From: Paractinoplanes durhamensis
GTDB lineage: Bacteria; Actinomycetota; Actinomycetes; Mycobacteriales; Micromonosporaceae
Direction: 5' to 3'
Assembly: GCF_016862175.1 (NCBI RefSeq)
Contig: NZ_BOML01000070.1
Coordinates: 58,210-122,209, forward strand
DNA: 64,000 nt
The translations under genes were made by a program, and so were the position numbers. The notes beneath the pieces are model-generated. The model made no database searches. It was given only the letters and a program-made list of their open reading frames with translations, and was not told where the DNA came from. Below are positions 8,627 to 17,012 of this stretch, in pieces. The number at the start of each line of letters is the position of its first letter. Positions within the stretch are counted from its first letter, which is position 1.

Positions 8627-9244
8627 GTGCTGGATTACGTGCTGCCGCTGATCTCGTCGCCGTGGCTGTACGTGATCATTTTCCTGTTGGTGGCGGTCGA
8701 CGGCTTCGTCCCGGTCGCCATGTCCGAGGCGATCATCATCGCCCTCGGCGCGATCTCGACGACCGGCGAGCCCAATCTCGCCGTGCTCGCGCTGGCCGCG
8801 GTCGCCGGCGGCACGGCCGGCGACCGGATCTCCTACTACGTCGGCGCCAAGGCGAGCGCCCGGATCAAGAAGGGCAAGCTCGCCGCGGCCAAGGCGAAGG
8901 CCGAGCAGGCCCTGCTCCGGCAGGGTGCGGCCGCCATCGTGATCGGCCGGTTCATCCCGTACGGGCGGACCGCCACCACCCTGACGGCCGGCTCGGTCGG
9001 GCTGCGGTTCGGCCCGTTCTACCTGGCCAGCGTGGTGTCCAGTGTGCTGTGGGCGGCCTACTCGATCGGCCTCGGCCGGATCGGCGGGATGGCGTTCGCC
9101 GACTCGCCGCTGCTGGCCGCCGCGTTCGGCATCGCCCTCGGCTTCGTGCTGGCCGGCCTGCACTCGGCCGTCAAGCGCCTGCGCCTGATGCTCCGGCCGG
9201 CCCCCGTGCTCGACGAGATGGTCGAGCTGGCGGAAGTGCACTAG
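8627..9244 (+). CDS. DedA-family (SNARE-associated/VTT) membrane protein
   Basis: The 205-residue integral membrane protein has hydrophobic segments at about 12-30, 50-70, 145-165 and 170-190. The DedA signature region GRFIPYGRTATTLTAGSVG lies about mid-length, with the conserved Arg and Gly/Pro. DedA proteins are implicated in lipid flipping and membrane homeostasis; no steroid role is known. The start is GTG at 8627, 44 bp after the flavoprotein gene. Its TAG stop is provided by the left CTAG end of the 169-bp hairpin element that follows, so the C-terminus (..VELAEVH) may have been trimmed or left unchanged when that element inserted. Confidence 0.82.
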   Translation: MLDYVLPLISSPWLYVIIFLLVAVDGFVPVAMSEAIIIALGAISTTGEPNLAVLALAAVAGGTAGDRISYYVGAKASARIKKGKLAAAKAKAEQALLRQGAAAIVIGRFIPYGRTATTLTAGSVGLRFGPFYLASVVSSVLWAAYSIGLGRIGGMAFADSPLLAAAFGIALGFVLAGLHSAVKRLRLMLRPAPVLDEMVELAEVH

Positions 9245-9409
9245 GCCCTGTTTCGTAGTCCGGCCAGGGCTGCGGAGAGGCCCAGAGCGCGCCTGACAGC
9301 GTCGGCGAAATGCCCGAATACAACACCGGTATGCGGACATTTCGCCGACGATGCCAGACACACTCTGGACCTCGCCTCGCACTTGGCCGGACTACGAAAC
9401 AGGGCCTAG
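9241..9409. mobile_element. 169-bp MITE-like hairpin element with perfect 26-bp terminal inverted repeats
   Basis: The ends 9241-9266 and 9384-9409 are perfect 26-bp inverted repeats that begin CTAGGCCCTGTTTCGTAG. Inside them a second pair, CGTCGGCGAAATG at 9300-9312 and its complement at 9338-9350, is part of a longer imperfect arm (~31 bp, from CCAGAG). The whole element can therefore fold as one long hairpin around a ~25-nt loop. It encodes no transposase. Both outer tetranucleotides are CTAG, which could be a target duplication of the kind seen with IS5-group elements. It sits exactly between two convergent genes and provides TAG stops to both; it may also act as a two-way terminator. The family is not identified. 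Confidence 0.8.
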
Positions 9410-10563
9410 TAGTCGGGCAGCTCGGGGCCGGTGACGGCGCGCTCGATCAAGGCGGTGATGGCGTCCATGTCGGGCTCGGCCGGGGCGGCTTCCGGGGCGG
9501 TGAGCATCTGGACGTGCATCCGGCCGATCTCCTGGTTGGCCTCGACGTAATCGCGCATCCGCTTCTCGTAGCCGGCGAACCCGGCCGCCGGGTCCCAGTC
9601 GGCGGCGGCGAGCTCGCCGGCCAGCATGTAGGCGCCGACCAGGGCCAGCCCGGTGCCGGCGCCGGACATCGGGGAGGCGCTGAACGCCGCGTCGCCGAGC
9701 AGGCCCACCCGGCCGCTCGACCAGCGCTCCATCACCACCTGGGCGACCTGGTCGAGATAGAAGTCCGGGGTGTCGTCCAGGTGCGCGAGGATGCGCCCGG
9801 TCTCCCAGCCGACGCCGGCCATCTGCTCGCGCAGCAGCCGCTTCTGGGCGTCGACGTCGCGGTAGCCCACCTCGAACTCGGCGGCGGGGAACGACAGCAT
9901 GGCGATCGCCTGGTCGCCGCCGGGCAACGGCCGCAGCCCGGCCGAGCGGCCGGCCTCGTGATAGTCGAGCAGCCAGCGGTCGAGGCCGAACTCGTTCGGC
10001 ACGGTGTAGAAGGCGAGCACCAGCCCGAGGTGCCGGACGAACTGCTCGCGCGGCCCGAAGACCATCGAACGCAGCGCCGAGTGCAGCCCGTCGGCGCCGA
10101 TCACGAGCTCGAAGCGCCGCCGGTTACCGCTCGCGAAGGTGACGTCGACGCCGTCCGCGTCCTGGGTGAGCTCGGCGATCCGGTCGCCGAAGACGTACTC
10201 GACGTTCTCGCGGGTGTCGTCGTACAGGACACGGCTGAAGTCGCCGCGCAGCACCTCGATCTCGGAGATGTACCCGTCGCCGTCGTTCTCGTCGGCGGCG
10301 AAGGTCTCCAGCACGGTCCCGGCCGCGTCGACCGTGTAGGCGCCCTGGGTGTCGGTGCACACCGCGCGGATCGCCGCGTCCAGGCCCATCCGCCGGATGG
10401 CCTCCTTGGCCACGCCGCGGGCGTCGACCGCCTGGCCGCCCGGCCGCAACCCGTCCGCCTGCTCCACCACGGTCACCTCGGCGCCGCGGCGGTGCAGCCA
10501 GTGGGCCAGCGCCGGCCCCGCGATGCTCGCCCCGGACACCAGCACCCTGACGTTGCTCATCAT
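9406..10563 (-). CDS. FAD-dependent aromatic-ring-type monooxygenase (PHBH/TetX-like)
   Basis: The 385-residue class A flavoprotein monooxygenase has VSGASIAGPALAHWL (GxGxxG-type dinucleotide fold, about residues 8-22), VIGADGLHSALRS (DG motif) and GRVGLLGDAAFSASPMSGAGTGLAL (GD motif), in the usual order. Such enzymes hydroxylate aromatic or polyketide-like substrates with NAD(P)H and O2. It is not one of the known steroid-ring oxygenases, and the substrate is unknown. The start is one of two tandem ATGs (10563, 10560), preceded by GGAG. There is no KstR-type site upstream. Its TAG stop lies within the right CTAG of the hairpin element. Confidence 0.82.
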   Translation of the reverse strand: MMSNVRVLVSGASIAGPALAHWLHRRGAEVTVVEQADGLRPGGQAVDARGVAKEAIRRMGLDAAIRAVCTDTQGAYTVDAAGTVLETFAADENDGDGYISEIEVLRGDFSRVLYDDTRENVEYVFGDRIAELTQDADGVDVTFASGNRRRFELVIGADGLHSALRSMVFGPREQFVRHLGLVLAFYTVPNEFGLDRWLLDYHEAGRSAGLRPLPGGDQAIAMLSFPAAEFEVGYRDVDAQKRLLREQMAGVGWETGRILAHLDDTPDFYLDQVAQVVMERWSSGRVGLLGDAAFSASPMSGAGTGLALVGAYMLAGELAAADWDPAAGFAGYEKRMRDYVEANQEIGRMHVQMLTAPEAAPAEPDMDAITALIERAVTGPELPDY

Positions 10564-10651
10564 TGCTCCACTCGTTCAGTCTTCTCTCGCATGGATTGAC
10601 TTCACGAAGCGCAGCTTCTCATCGGTCGAGGAGGGTCGACACCCGAAAACC

Positions 10652-11650
10652 CTAGAGGAGTACGACTGCCCGGCCGGTCAGGGTGCCGGCGGCCAGCCGC
10701 TCGTACGCCTCGGCGGCCTTCTCGAACGCGAACTCGTCGACCTGGTTGCGGATCAGGCCGGCCTCGGCCAGGGCGATGACCTCCTGCGCGTCGGCGATCG
10801 TCGACCCCTGGAACGTGTAGACCTCGCCGTCGCGGGGGAGCGAGCCGAACCAGGGTCGCTCCAGCCGCCCGCCGGCCGACCCGATCAGGCCGAACGCGCC
10901 GCCCGGCCGGAGCGCAGCGAGACCGCCTGCGATCGTCGCGTCGGTGCCGACGAAATCAAGGACGGCGTCCAGCCTCTTCCGGTCCAAGCTGGTCTGCACC
11001 TCGTGGGCGCCCACCGACTCGGCGTAGGCCAGCCGCGCCGGGTCGATGTCGACCGCCACCACCCGGGCCGCGGTCAGCACCCGCAGGAACTGCACCGCGA
11101 ACGCGCCCAGCCCGCCCGCGCCGAGCACCGCCACGGTGCCGCCGGGCGCGATCCGCGGCAGCGCCCGCCGGACCGCGTGGTAGGCGGTGGCGCCCGCGTC
11201 GGTCAGCGGGCCGGCGTGCCGTGGATCGAGCCCGGCCAGCGGCAGCACCCCGCGCAGGCCGGTCAGCACGAACTCGGCGAGGCCGCCGTCGCGTCCGTAG
11301 CCGCGGCCGGTCAGCGCGGCCGGGCAGCTGTTGTCCAGGCCGCGCAGGCAGAACCAGCACGTGCCGCACGAGTCGGCCGGGGTCAGCGCGACCGGGGCGC
11401 CCACGTCCAGGCCGGTGACGCCGGGGCCGGTCGCGGCCACCCAGCCGGCCGTCTCGTGGCCGAGGGTGAACGGCATCCGCCAGCCGAGCCGCTCGCCGAC
11501 CGGCTTCGGCATCTGGCGCATGGTCAGGTCGGACCGGCACAGGCCGCAGCCGGCCACCCGGATCAGGACCTGCCCGGGCCCGGGCTCCGGCTCCGGCACC
11601 TCGACGTGCTCCGGTGGCGATCCCCAGCTGGTCATCCGGTAAGCCCGCAT
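10652..11650 (-). CDS. Zinc-dependent medium-chain alcohol dehydrogenase
   Basis: From the ATG at 11650 the protein has 332 residues: catalytic-zinc ligands Cys38 and His65-Glu66 (LGHETAG), four structural-zinc cysteines at 95, 98, 101 and 109 (SCGTCWFCLRGLDNSC), and the NAD(P) fold VLGAGGLGAFAVQFL. It oxidises or reduces an alcohol/aldehyde. An upstream in-frame extension of 16 residues would run through the KstR-type operator and has no homologous look, so the ATG at 11650 is preferred. The site at 11662-11675 ends 11 bp before the start, so the gene belongs to the steroid regulon. A side-chain alcohol (for example a C26-ol) is a reasonable but unproven substrate. Confidence 0.82.
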   Translation of the reverse strand: MRAYRMTSWGSPPEHVEVPEPEPGPGQVLIRVAGCGLCRSDLTMRQMPKPVGERLGWRMPFTLGHETAGWVAATGPGVTGLDVGAPVALTPADSCGTCWFCLRGLDNSCPAALTGRGYGRDGGLAEFVLTGLRGVLPLAGLDPRHAGPLTDAGATAYHAVRRALPRIAPGGTVAVLGAGGLGAFAVQFLRVLTAARVVAVDIDPARLAYAESVGAHEVQTSLDRKRLDAVLDFVGTDATIAGGLAALRPGGAFGLIGSAGGRLERPWFGSLPRDGEVYTFQGSTIADAQEVIALAEAGLIRNQVDEFAFEKAAEAYERLAAGTLTGRAVVLL

Positions 11651-11661
11651 GGCAACCAGAT

Positions 11662-11675
11662 TGGAACGTGTTCTA
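11662..11675 (-). promoter_or_regulatory. KstR-type operator for the zinc alcohol dehydrogenase
   Basis: TGGAACGTGTTCTA fits TnnAACnnGTTnnA. It lies 11 bp upstream of the dehydrogenase ATG and 29 bp from a second site, so the 63-bp divergent promoter holds two operators on nearly the same helical face. Confidence 0.78.
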
Positions 11676-11690
11676 CCGGTGGTCAAGAGG

Positions 11691-11704
11691 TAGAACACGT
11701 TCTA
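11691..11704 (+). promoter_or_regulatory. KstR-type operator for the Rv3531c-type trio
   Basis: TAGAACACGTTCTA is a perfect palindrome that fits TnnAACnnGTTnnA. It ends only 9 bp before the GTG at 11714, which leaves little room for a leader; the transcript is probably leaderless or nearly so. Confidence 0.82.
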
Positions 11705-11713
11705 GCATGAGGT

Positions 11714-12871
11714 GTGCTTACTCAGCCGCTCGCCGACGCCATCGCCGAAGCCGAACACGTGGTCGCCGCCGCTCCGCACATCCGGGGCGAACAGGATCTG
11801 GTCGAGGGTTACGACTACCTGGCCGGCGGCATCCGGGCCTCGATCCAGATGGCCTGGGCGTACGACCGTGATTTTCCGTATTTCGTGCGCTCTACCGGCC
11901 CGTACACAAAAATGGGTTTGGATAATCCGGACACGCTCTACTTTCATGCGTGGCTGCGCGACGACGCCGAATACGTCGTGACCGGGCGGCGGGGCAGCAC
12001 GACCGACCTGAGTTTTCAGATCCTCGACGGCTCCTACTCGCCGGTCAACGTGCCGGGGAGTCTCGCCGCGTTCGACGATCGGGAGATCGACATCGGGCCG
12101 GACGGGGATTTCGAGATCCGCTTCGGGCCGGGGCTGTCCGGGCGCAACGCGTTCTCGCTCGCGCCCGGCTCGGCGATGCTCGTGGTGCGCGAGGTGTTCA
12201 GCGACTGGGCCGCCGAACGACCCGGGATGCTGCGCATCCATCGCGCCGATCGTCTCGGTGCGGCGCCGCCTTCGCTGACCCAGGAAAATCTGACCAGGAG
12301 GTACGCCGTGGCCGGCAAGATGCTGGTCGGGCGGATCCGCACGTTCCTGGCGTTCGCCGAGCGCTTCTATCTCCACCTGCCGGTCAACACGCTGACCGCG
12401 CCGCGGCTCACGCCCGGCGGGCTGGCCACCCAATACTCGTCGGCCGGGCACTACGAGCTCAGCGACGACCAGGCCATGGTGGTCACCGTGCCGGTCTCCG
12501 ACGCGCCCTACCAGGGGCTTCAGCTCGGCACGATGTGGTATGTGTCGCTGGACTACATCAACCACCAGACCAGCCTCACCGTGCCGCAGGCCAGGGTCGA
12601 CCCGGACGGCCTGATCCGCTATGTGATCAGCGAGCGCGACCCGGGCGTGGCCAACTGGATCGAGCGCACCGGGCACGACCGCGGCTATGTGCAGCTGCGC
12701 TGGCAGCGGCTGTCGCGGGCGCTGACCGCGGCGGACGGGCCGCGAGTGGACGTGGTCGCCGTCGACGACCTGCCGAAGCAGTTGCCCTACTACGAGCCGA
12801 TCGATCCGGCCGTGTGGCGGGACCGGATTGCCGCCCGGCAGGCGGCGACCGCTGCCCGGATGCTGGGCTGA
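11714..12871 (+). CDS. Conserved protein of unknown function, Rv3531c type
   Basis: A 385-residue soluble protein without signal peptide or obvious membrane segment. The C-terminal part (about 230-345: GHYELSDDQAMVVTVPV, YVSLDYINHQTSL, YVISERDPGVANWI) looks like the DUF1214 type of beta-rich domain, but I am not certain of that family. Three things argue that it matches Rv3531c (375 aa) of the mycobacterial cholesterol regulon: similar length, a KstR-type site directly upstream, and following SDR and sulfotransferase-like genes in the same order as Rv3531c-Rv3530c-Rv3529c. No reaction is known. The GTG start at 11714 gives a 9-bp gap from the operator. Confidence 0.72.
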   Translation: MLTQPLADAIAEAEHVVAAAPHIRGEQDLVEGYDYLAGGIRASIQMAWAYDRDFPYFVRSTGPYTKMGLDNPDTLYFHAWLRDDAEYVVTGRRGSTTDLSFQILDGSYSPVNVPGSLAAFDDREIDIGPDGDFEIRFGPGLSGRNAFSLAPGSAMLVVREVFSDWAAERPGMLRIHRADRLGAAPPSLTQENLTRRYAVAGKMLVGRIRTFLAFAERFYLHLPVNTLTAPRLTPGGLATQYSSAGHYELSDDQAMVVTVPVSDAPYQGLQLGTMWYVSLDYINHQTSLTVPQARVDPDGLIRYVISERDPGVANWIERTGHDRGYVQLRWQRLSRALTAADGPRVDVVAVDDLPKQLPYYEPIDPAVWRDRIAARQAATAARMLG

Positions 12872-12874
12872 GCC

Positions 12875-13651
12875 GTGCTGCTCGCCGAGAAGGTCGTGGT
12901 GGTGGCCGGGGTCGGCCCGGGCCTGGGGCAGGCGGTCGCGGTGCGGGCCGCGCAGGCCGGCGCCGACGTGGTCCTCGCCGCCCGCACCGAGTCGTATCTC
13001 GCCGAGGTCGCCGGGAAGGTGACCGCGGCCGGGCGCCGAGCCCTCGCGGTGCCCACCGATCTTGCCGACGACGACTCCACCGCCGGGCTCGTGCGGGTCG
13101 CGCTCGACGTGTTCGGGCGAGTCGACGCGCTGGTCAACAACGCGTTCGCGATGCCGCCGATGCGCAGCCTCGGCAAGGTCGACCTCGACGACCTGCGGTC
13201 CAACTTCGACATCAACGTCCTCGCCGCGCTGCGCCTCACCCGGCTGCTCACCCCCGCTCTCGTCGCGTCGGGCGGGTCGGTGGTCATGGTCAACTCGGCG
13301 GTGCTGCGGCACTCGCGGAAGCCGTTCGGGCCGTACAAGCTGGCCAAGGCCGGGCTCCTCGCGGTCGCACAGAACCTGGCCAGCGAGCTCGGGCCGAAAG
13401 GGGTGCGGGTCAACTCGGTGGCGCCCGGCTGGATCTGGGCGGACAGCCTGCGGATGTGGTTCGACTACCAGGCCGCGCAGCGCGGGGTGCCGGCCCAGGA
13501 GATCTACGACGAGGTCGCGGCCACCACCGACCTGCGGCGGCTGCCCGAGCCGGACGAGGTCGCCGACGCCGTGCTGTTCCTCTGCTCGGGGCTGGCTCGC
13601 GGCATCACCGGGCAGTGCCTCGACGTCAACTGCGGCGAATTCCACCACTGA
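12875..13651 (+). CDS. Short-chain dehydrogenase/reductase, Rv3530c type
   Basis: The 258-residue SDR has a variant nucleotide loop, AGVGPGLG, at about residues 11-18, VNNAF at ~89 and the active-site YKLAK (YxxxK) preceded by VNSAVL. The C-terminal GITGQCLDVNCGEFHH replaces the more usual DGG ending. It starts at GTG 12875, 3 bp after the previous stop, so it is translationally linked to the Rv3531c-type gene. Mycobacterial Rv3530c (260 aa) holds the same position. NAD(P)-dependent oxidation or reduction of a steroid hydroxyl or a side-chain beta-hydroxyacyl-CoA is inferred; the substrate is unknown. Confidence 0.78.
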   Translation: MLLAEKVVVVAGVGPGLGQAVAVRAAQAGADVVLAARTESYLAEVAGKVTAAGRRALAVPTDLADDDSTAGLVRVALDVFGRVDALVNNAFAMPPMRSLGKVDLDDLRSNFDINVLAALRLTRLLTPALVASGGSVVMVNSAVLRHSRKPFGPYKLAKAGLLAVAQNLASELGPKGVRVNSVAPGWIWADSLRMWFDYQAAQRGVPAQEIYDEVAATTDLRRLPEPDEVADAVLFLCSGLARGITGQCLDVNCGEFHH

Positions 13652-13661
13652 GGGGTTTCGC

Positions 13662-14792
13662 ATGCAGAGCTCGCGCACCGATGTCGGCACTCTCGACGAC
13701 CTGCACGCCTCGGCGTCCCGCCTCACCGGCCTCGACGATTTCGGCGACGACGACTATCGCTCGGGGATGGGTTCGCTGCTTCATGCGTACGGGGCGGAAG
13801 CGGCCCTGACCCCCGCAGGCAGCAAGGTGACCCGCGGGCTGTTGCGTGCCGCCCTGGTTTCTCGTCTTCTCAGCGAAGCTGCGTGGAAGCAGTTCCCTTC
13901 GTATGCCTCGGTTCCGCTGGCTCGGCCGATCTTCGTGACCGGGTTGCCGCGCACCGGGACCACCGCGCTGCACCGGCTGTTGACCGCCGATCCGGCGCAT
14001 CAGGGCCTCGAACTGTGGCTCACCGAGGTGCCGCAGCCCCGGCCGCCCCGGGCGACCTGGGCCGAGAACCCGATCTTCGCGGCGCTGCAGGCCGGCTACG
14101 AGCAGCACCACGAGAGCGACCCGGAGTTCATGGGGATGCACTACACCGGCGCCGACCAGGTGGAGGAGTGCTGGCGGCTGCTGTGCCAGTCGATGACGTC
14201 GGTGTCCTTCGAGTGCCTCGCCCACATCCCGGGCTATTCGCGCTGGCTTCGCGACGTGGACTGGACGCCGGCGTACCGGCGGCACCGGCGCAACCTGCAG
14301 CTGATCGGCCTGCCCGACCAGGACCGCCGTTGGGTGCTGAAGAACCCGAGCCACCTGTTCGCGCTCGATGCCCTGCTCGCCGTCTATCCGGACGCCGTCG
14401 TCATCCAGACGCACCGGGCGCCGCGGGCGGCGATCGCCTCGGTGTGCAGCCTCAACGCGCACGCCGCGGAGGGGTGGTCGGAGCTGTTCCGGGGGGAGGT
14501 GCTCGGGCGGGCCCAGCTGGAGCTGTGGTCACGCGGCTCGCGGCGTTTCGCGGCCGACCGGGCCCGGCACGACCCGGCGCATTTCATCGACGTCGACTAC
14601 GACGACTTCGTGGCCGACCCGATCGCGACGGTCGAGTCGATCTACTCTTTTTTAGGCACGCCGCTCACCGCCGCGGCCCGCACCGCGATGACCGCCCTGC
14701 ACGCTTCGGGGCGGCCGCCGGCCCACCGCTATGCGCTCGCCGACTTCGGGTTGACGCCGGCCGACGTGGATGCCGCCTTCGGCCGGAGCTGA
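13662..14792 (+). CDS. Sulfotransferase-fold protein, Rv3529c type
   Basis: The 376-residue protein has a PAPS-type 5'-phosphosulfate loop, FVTGLPRTGTTALHRLL, at about residues 91-107, and WVLKNPSHLFALDALLAVYPDA in mid-protein with the 3'-phosphate-binding region QTHRAPRAAIASVCSL. This is the family-3-like bacterial sulfotransferase layout (Sulfotransfer_3). Rv3529c (384 aa) is the syntenic relative. The family suggests sulfonation of a hydroxylated lipid or steroid, yet the locus is catabolic, so its role in steroid breakdown is an open question. The ATG at 13662 is 10 bp after the SDR stop. The long N-terminal extension possible in this frame is a shadow of the SDR gene. Confidence 0.78.
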   Translation: MQSSRTDVGTLDDLHASASRLTGLDDFGDDDYRSGMGSLLHAYGAEAALTPAGSKVTRGLLRAALVSRLLSEAAWKQFPSYASVPLARPIFVTGLPRTGTTALHRLLTADPAHQGLELWLTEVPQPRPPRATWAENPIFAALQAGYEQHHESDPEFMGMHYTGADQVEECWRLLCQSMTSVSFECLAHIPGYSRWLRDVDWTPAYRRHRRNLQLIGLPDQDRRWVLKNPSHLFALDALLAVYPDAVVIQTHRAPRAAIASVCSLNAHAAEGWSELFRGEVLGRAQLELWSRGSRRFAADRARHDPAHFIDVDYDDFVADPIATVESIYSFLGTPLTAAARTAMTALHASGRPPAHRYALADFGLTPADVDAAFGRS

Positions 14793-14809
14793 TCGGCGGG
14801 CGTTCGGGT

Positions 14810-15487
14810 TCAGGAGTCGCCGTCTTCGATGCGGAGGCGGCCACGCGGCAGCATCTTGAATGCCGAAGCAATGCCGGCGAGGAACAACGACGGCACCGCG
14901 ACCCAGATCAGGAGCGAGTCCTCCCGCCCGTTGGTTGCGGACACCGTGAACAGGCCGATCGCCGAGATGAGCAGAACCGCCGACCAGGTGGCGTACCAGT
15001 GCCGGGACCGGGGTCGCGGATCCGGCTCGGTGGTGGGACGTACCCCAGGATTTTGCTCGACCCATTGTTTGGCGACTTCAACCGGAACGCCCGGTATGCG
15101 GAGTTCGCCGGCCACCGTGCGGTACGGCGATTGCCGCGGCAATATGCCATTGACGCGGGGGATCGACGACACGACGACAACAAGCCAGACACCGATCCAG
15201 ATCGGCAGGGGCGGCGCCGGCCGGACGACGAAGTCGACGGTCGTCACGGCGAGGAGCGCGGCCAGCCTCGCGAACGTGAGCCAGGGCTCGACGCGAAGGA
15301 AGCGCCGGGCGAGGCGTGCGCCGGGCGGATCCAGCGGGAGCCGCAGCGCCGACCGCCGAAGGAACCGCCGGCGCCCCACCGGGATCTCCACCCACTGCAC
15401 ATCCGTCCCGCCGGTGGTGACCGACAGTGACGGCATTTGCAGGCCGGAGACCAGCTGAGCGGGAACGACGAGATCCGTCCGCACCAT
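14810..15487 (-). CDS. Hypothetical membrane protein
   Basis: I do not recognise this 225-residue protein. It has an N-terminal soluble part (~70 residues, rich in Arg near 38-50), then hydrophobic segments at about 75-90, 95-110, 170-185 and 192-208. The loop between the pairs contains YRTVAGELRIPGVPVEVAKQW. This resembles the small PH-domain-like or DUF-type membrane proteins common in actinomycetes. It points away from the steroid genes and has no KstR-type site, so it is probably unrelated to them. The start GTG/ATG choice is not well supported; 15487 is the longest frame and two methionines are available within the first 20 residues. Confidence 0.6.
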   Translation of the reverse strand: MVRTDLVVPAQLVSGLQMPSLSVTTGGTDVQWVEIPVGRRRFLRRSALRLPLDPPGARLARRFLRVEPWLTFARLAALLAVTTVDFVVRPAPPLPIWIGVWLVVVVSSIPRVNGILPRQSPYRTVAGELRIPGVPVEVAKQWVEQNPGVRPTTEPDPRPRSRHWYATWSAVLLISAIGLFTVSATNGREDSLLIWVAVPSLFLAGIASAFKMLPRGRLRIEDGDS

Positions 15488-15545
15488 CGGTGACCTGCCT
15501 ATCTACCCGCGAAGTGATCGACAGCGTAGATCAACATTGTCGGAA

Positions 15546-16094
15546 TCAGAAGATCGGGCGGCCGTCGATGCTTACCGCGTTCTTCACCCGGCGGTACTCC
15601 GCCAGGTCCTCGTCGGTGCGGCGTTCGTGGGCTCGGATCAGCAGGTCGCGGTCGCCCTCGTAGGTCATCAGCGGGACCGAGTAGCCGCAGGAGTCGCTGA
15701 CCCGGTCGACCGTCACGTCGATAACCGACCGGACCGCGTGGGTGTCCGGCGGGAAGGGGAACGCGCGGGCCAGCTCGGCGAACTCCGGGGACGTCACCGG
15801 CACCGCCCGGCCCTGGCCGTGCAGGCGGACGATGTTCGGCGGGCCCTGGAACGCGCAGAACATCAGGGTGATCCGGCCGTTCTCGTCCAGGTGGGCGGTC
15901 GTCTCGGCGCCGCTGCCGTGGTAGTCGAGGTAGGCCACCCGGTGCTCGCCGAGCACCACGAACGTGCCGGCCATGCCCTTGGGGGAGAGGTTGACGTGAC
16001 CGCCCGGACCGGTCGGGGCGGTCGCCACGAAGAACATCGGCTGGGTCTCGATGAACGACCGCAACCGCCCGTCGATTCGCTCATGCACCTTCAT
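15546..16094 (-). CDS. Pyridoxamine-5'-phosphate-oxidase-family flavin/F420-binding protein
   Basis: The 182-residue split-barrel protein has the PPOX-type core: FFVATAPTGPGGHVNLSPKG (residues ~21-40), AYLDYHGSGAETTAHLDENGRITLMFCAF and the strand VRLHGQGRAV. Such proteins bind FMN, F420 or heme-like cofactors and often reduce conjugated or quinone substrates. The start at 16094 (MKVHERID) is the first good ATG. It lies next to, but is not overlapped with, the LLM-fadE operon. Its link to steroid catabolism is only positional. Confidence 0.78.
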   Translation of the reverse strand: MKVHERIDGRLRSFIETQPMFFVATAPTGPGGHVNLSPKGMAGTFVVLGEHRVAYLDYHGSGAETTAHLDENGRITLMFCAFQGPPNIVRLHGQGRAVPVTSPEFAELARAFPFPPDTHAVRSVIDVTVDRVSDSCGYSVPLMTYEGDRDLLIRAHERRTDEDLAEYRRVKNAVSIDGRPIF

Positions 16095-16139
16095 GGCATC
16101 GATCCTGCGCCGCGACCGCGGCTGTCCAGAACCGATTTC

Positions 16140-17012
16140 TCATGAGAGCTTGGTCATCACCTCGTCGGCGAAGCGGCGGATGCCGTCCTGCTTGGCGGCC
16201 AGGTCGCCGTCGAAACCGGTGCCGTAGAAGCGCCACGGCACCACGATCGCGTCGGTCACACCCGCCTCGGCCTGCTGGCGGAAGCCGTCCAGGCCGAACC
16301 GGTCGATGCACACCGCCTGGATCTCGAACGGCCGGTCGGCCCGGCCGTACTCGGCGCGCAGCACCGCCAGGCGGTCGATCACCGTACGCAAATCCTTGAA
16401 TTTCATCATCGCCGAGGACCAGCCGTCGGCGATCCGGGCCGCGCGGCGCAGCGCCACGTCGGCGTGGCCGCCCACGTAGATCGGGACCGGCTCGGTGGGG
16501 GCGGGACTCATCTGCAGGCGGCCGAAGTCGAAGTGCTTGCCGTGGTACTCCACCATGCCGCCGCCGAGGATCAGCTGCAGCACCTCGATCGCCTCGTCAC
16601 CGCGGGCACCCCGGTCGGCGAACGGGGCGCCGCACCACAGCGACTCCTCCGGCGACCAGCCCAGGCCGACGCCGAGACCGAACCGGTTACCGGTCAGGTG
16701 GGCCACCGAGCCGACCTGGCGGGCCAGCAGCACCGGGTTGCGCGGCCCGAGCTTGAGCACCTGGGTGTAGAAGCGGATCCGGCTGGTCGCGGCACCGAGG
16801 GCGGCGGCGGTGACGAACGGATCCGCCCACGGCGTCTCGGCATTCCAGAAACGACTTCCATCCGGGGTGTACGGGTATTTCGCGCTCACCTCCTCGGAGT
16901 AGAAGAGCGAGTCGGGCAGGGCGATTGACGCGAAGCCGCACTCCTCGGCCGTCCGCGCCAGGTCGATGAGCTGGTCGAGAGGGCTGAGCGCGATGCCGAG
17001 GCTGAACTTCAT
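16140..17012 (-). CDS. LLM-class (luciferase-like, F420-type) oxidoreductase
   Basis: The 290-residue TIM-barrel protein carries FSLGIALSPLDQLIDLARTAEECGFASIALPDS, split by helix 1, then RIRFYTQVLKLGPRNPVLLARQVGSV, GLGVGLGWSPEE and PVPIYVGGHADVALRRAARIADGW, all standard for F420-dependent LLM enzymes. Its ATG (17012-17010) overlaps the TGA of the small acyl-CoA dehydrogenase subunit (ATGA). It is therefore the third gene of a fadE26-fadE27-LLM operon read from the KstR-type site at 18987-19000. A hydride-transfer step on a steroid CoA thioester is inferred. It is distinct from the Rv3520c-like LLM gene at 31285. Confidence 0.8.
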   Translation of the reverse strand: MKFSLGIALSPLDQLIDLARTAEECGFASIALPDSLFYSEEVSAKYPYTPDGSRFWNAETPWADPFVTAAALGAATSRIRFYTQVLKLGPRNPVLLARQVGSVAHLTGNRFGLGVGLGWSPEESLWCGAPFADRGARGDEAIEVLQLILGGGMVEYHGKHFDFGRLQMSPAPTEPVPIYVGGHADVALRRAARIADGWSSAMMKFKDLRTVIDRLAVLRAEYGRADRPFEIQAVCIDRFGLDGFRQQAEAGVTDAIVVPWRFYGTGFDGDLAAKQDGIRRFADEVMTKLS

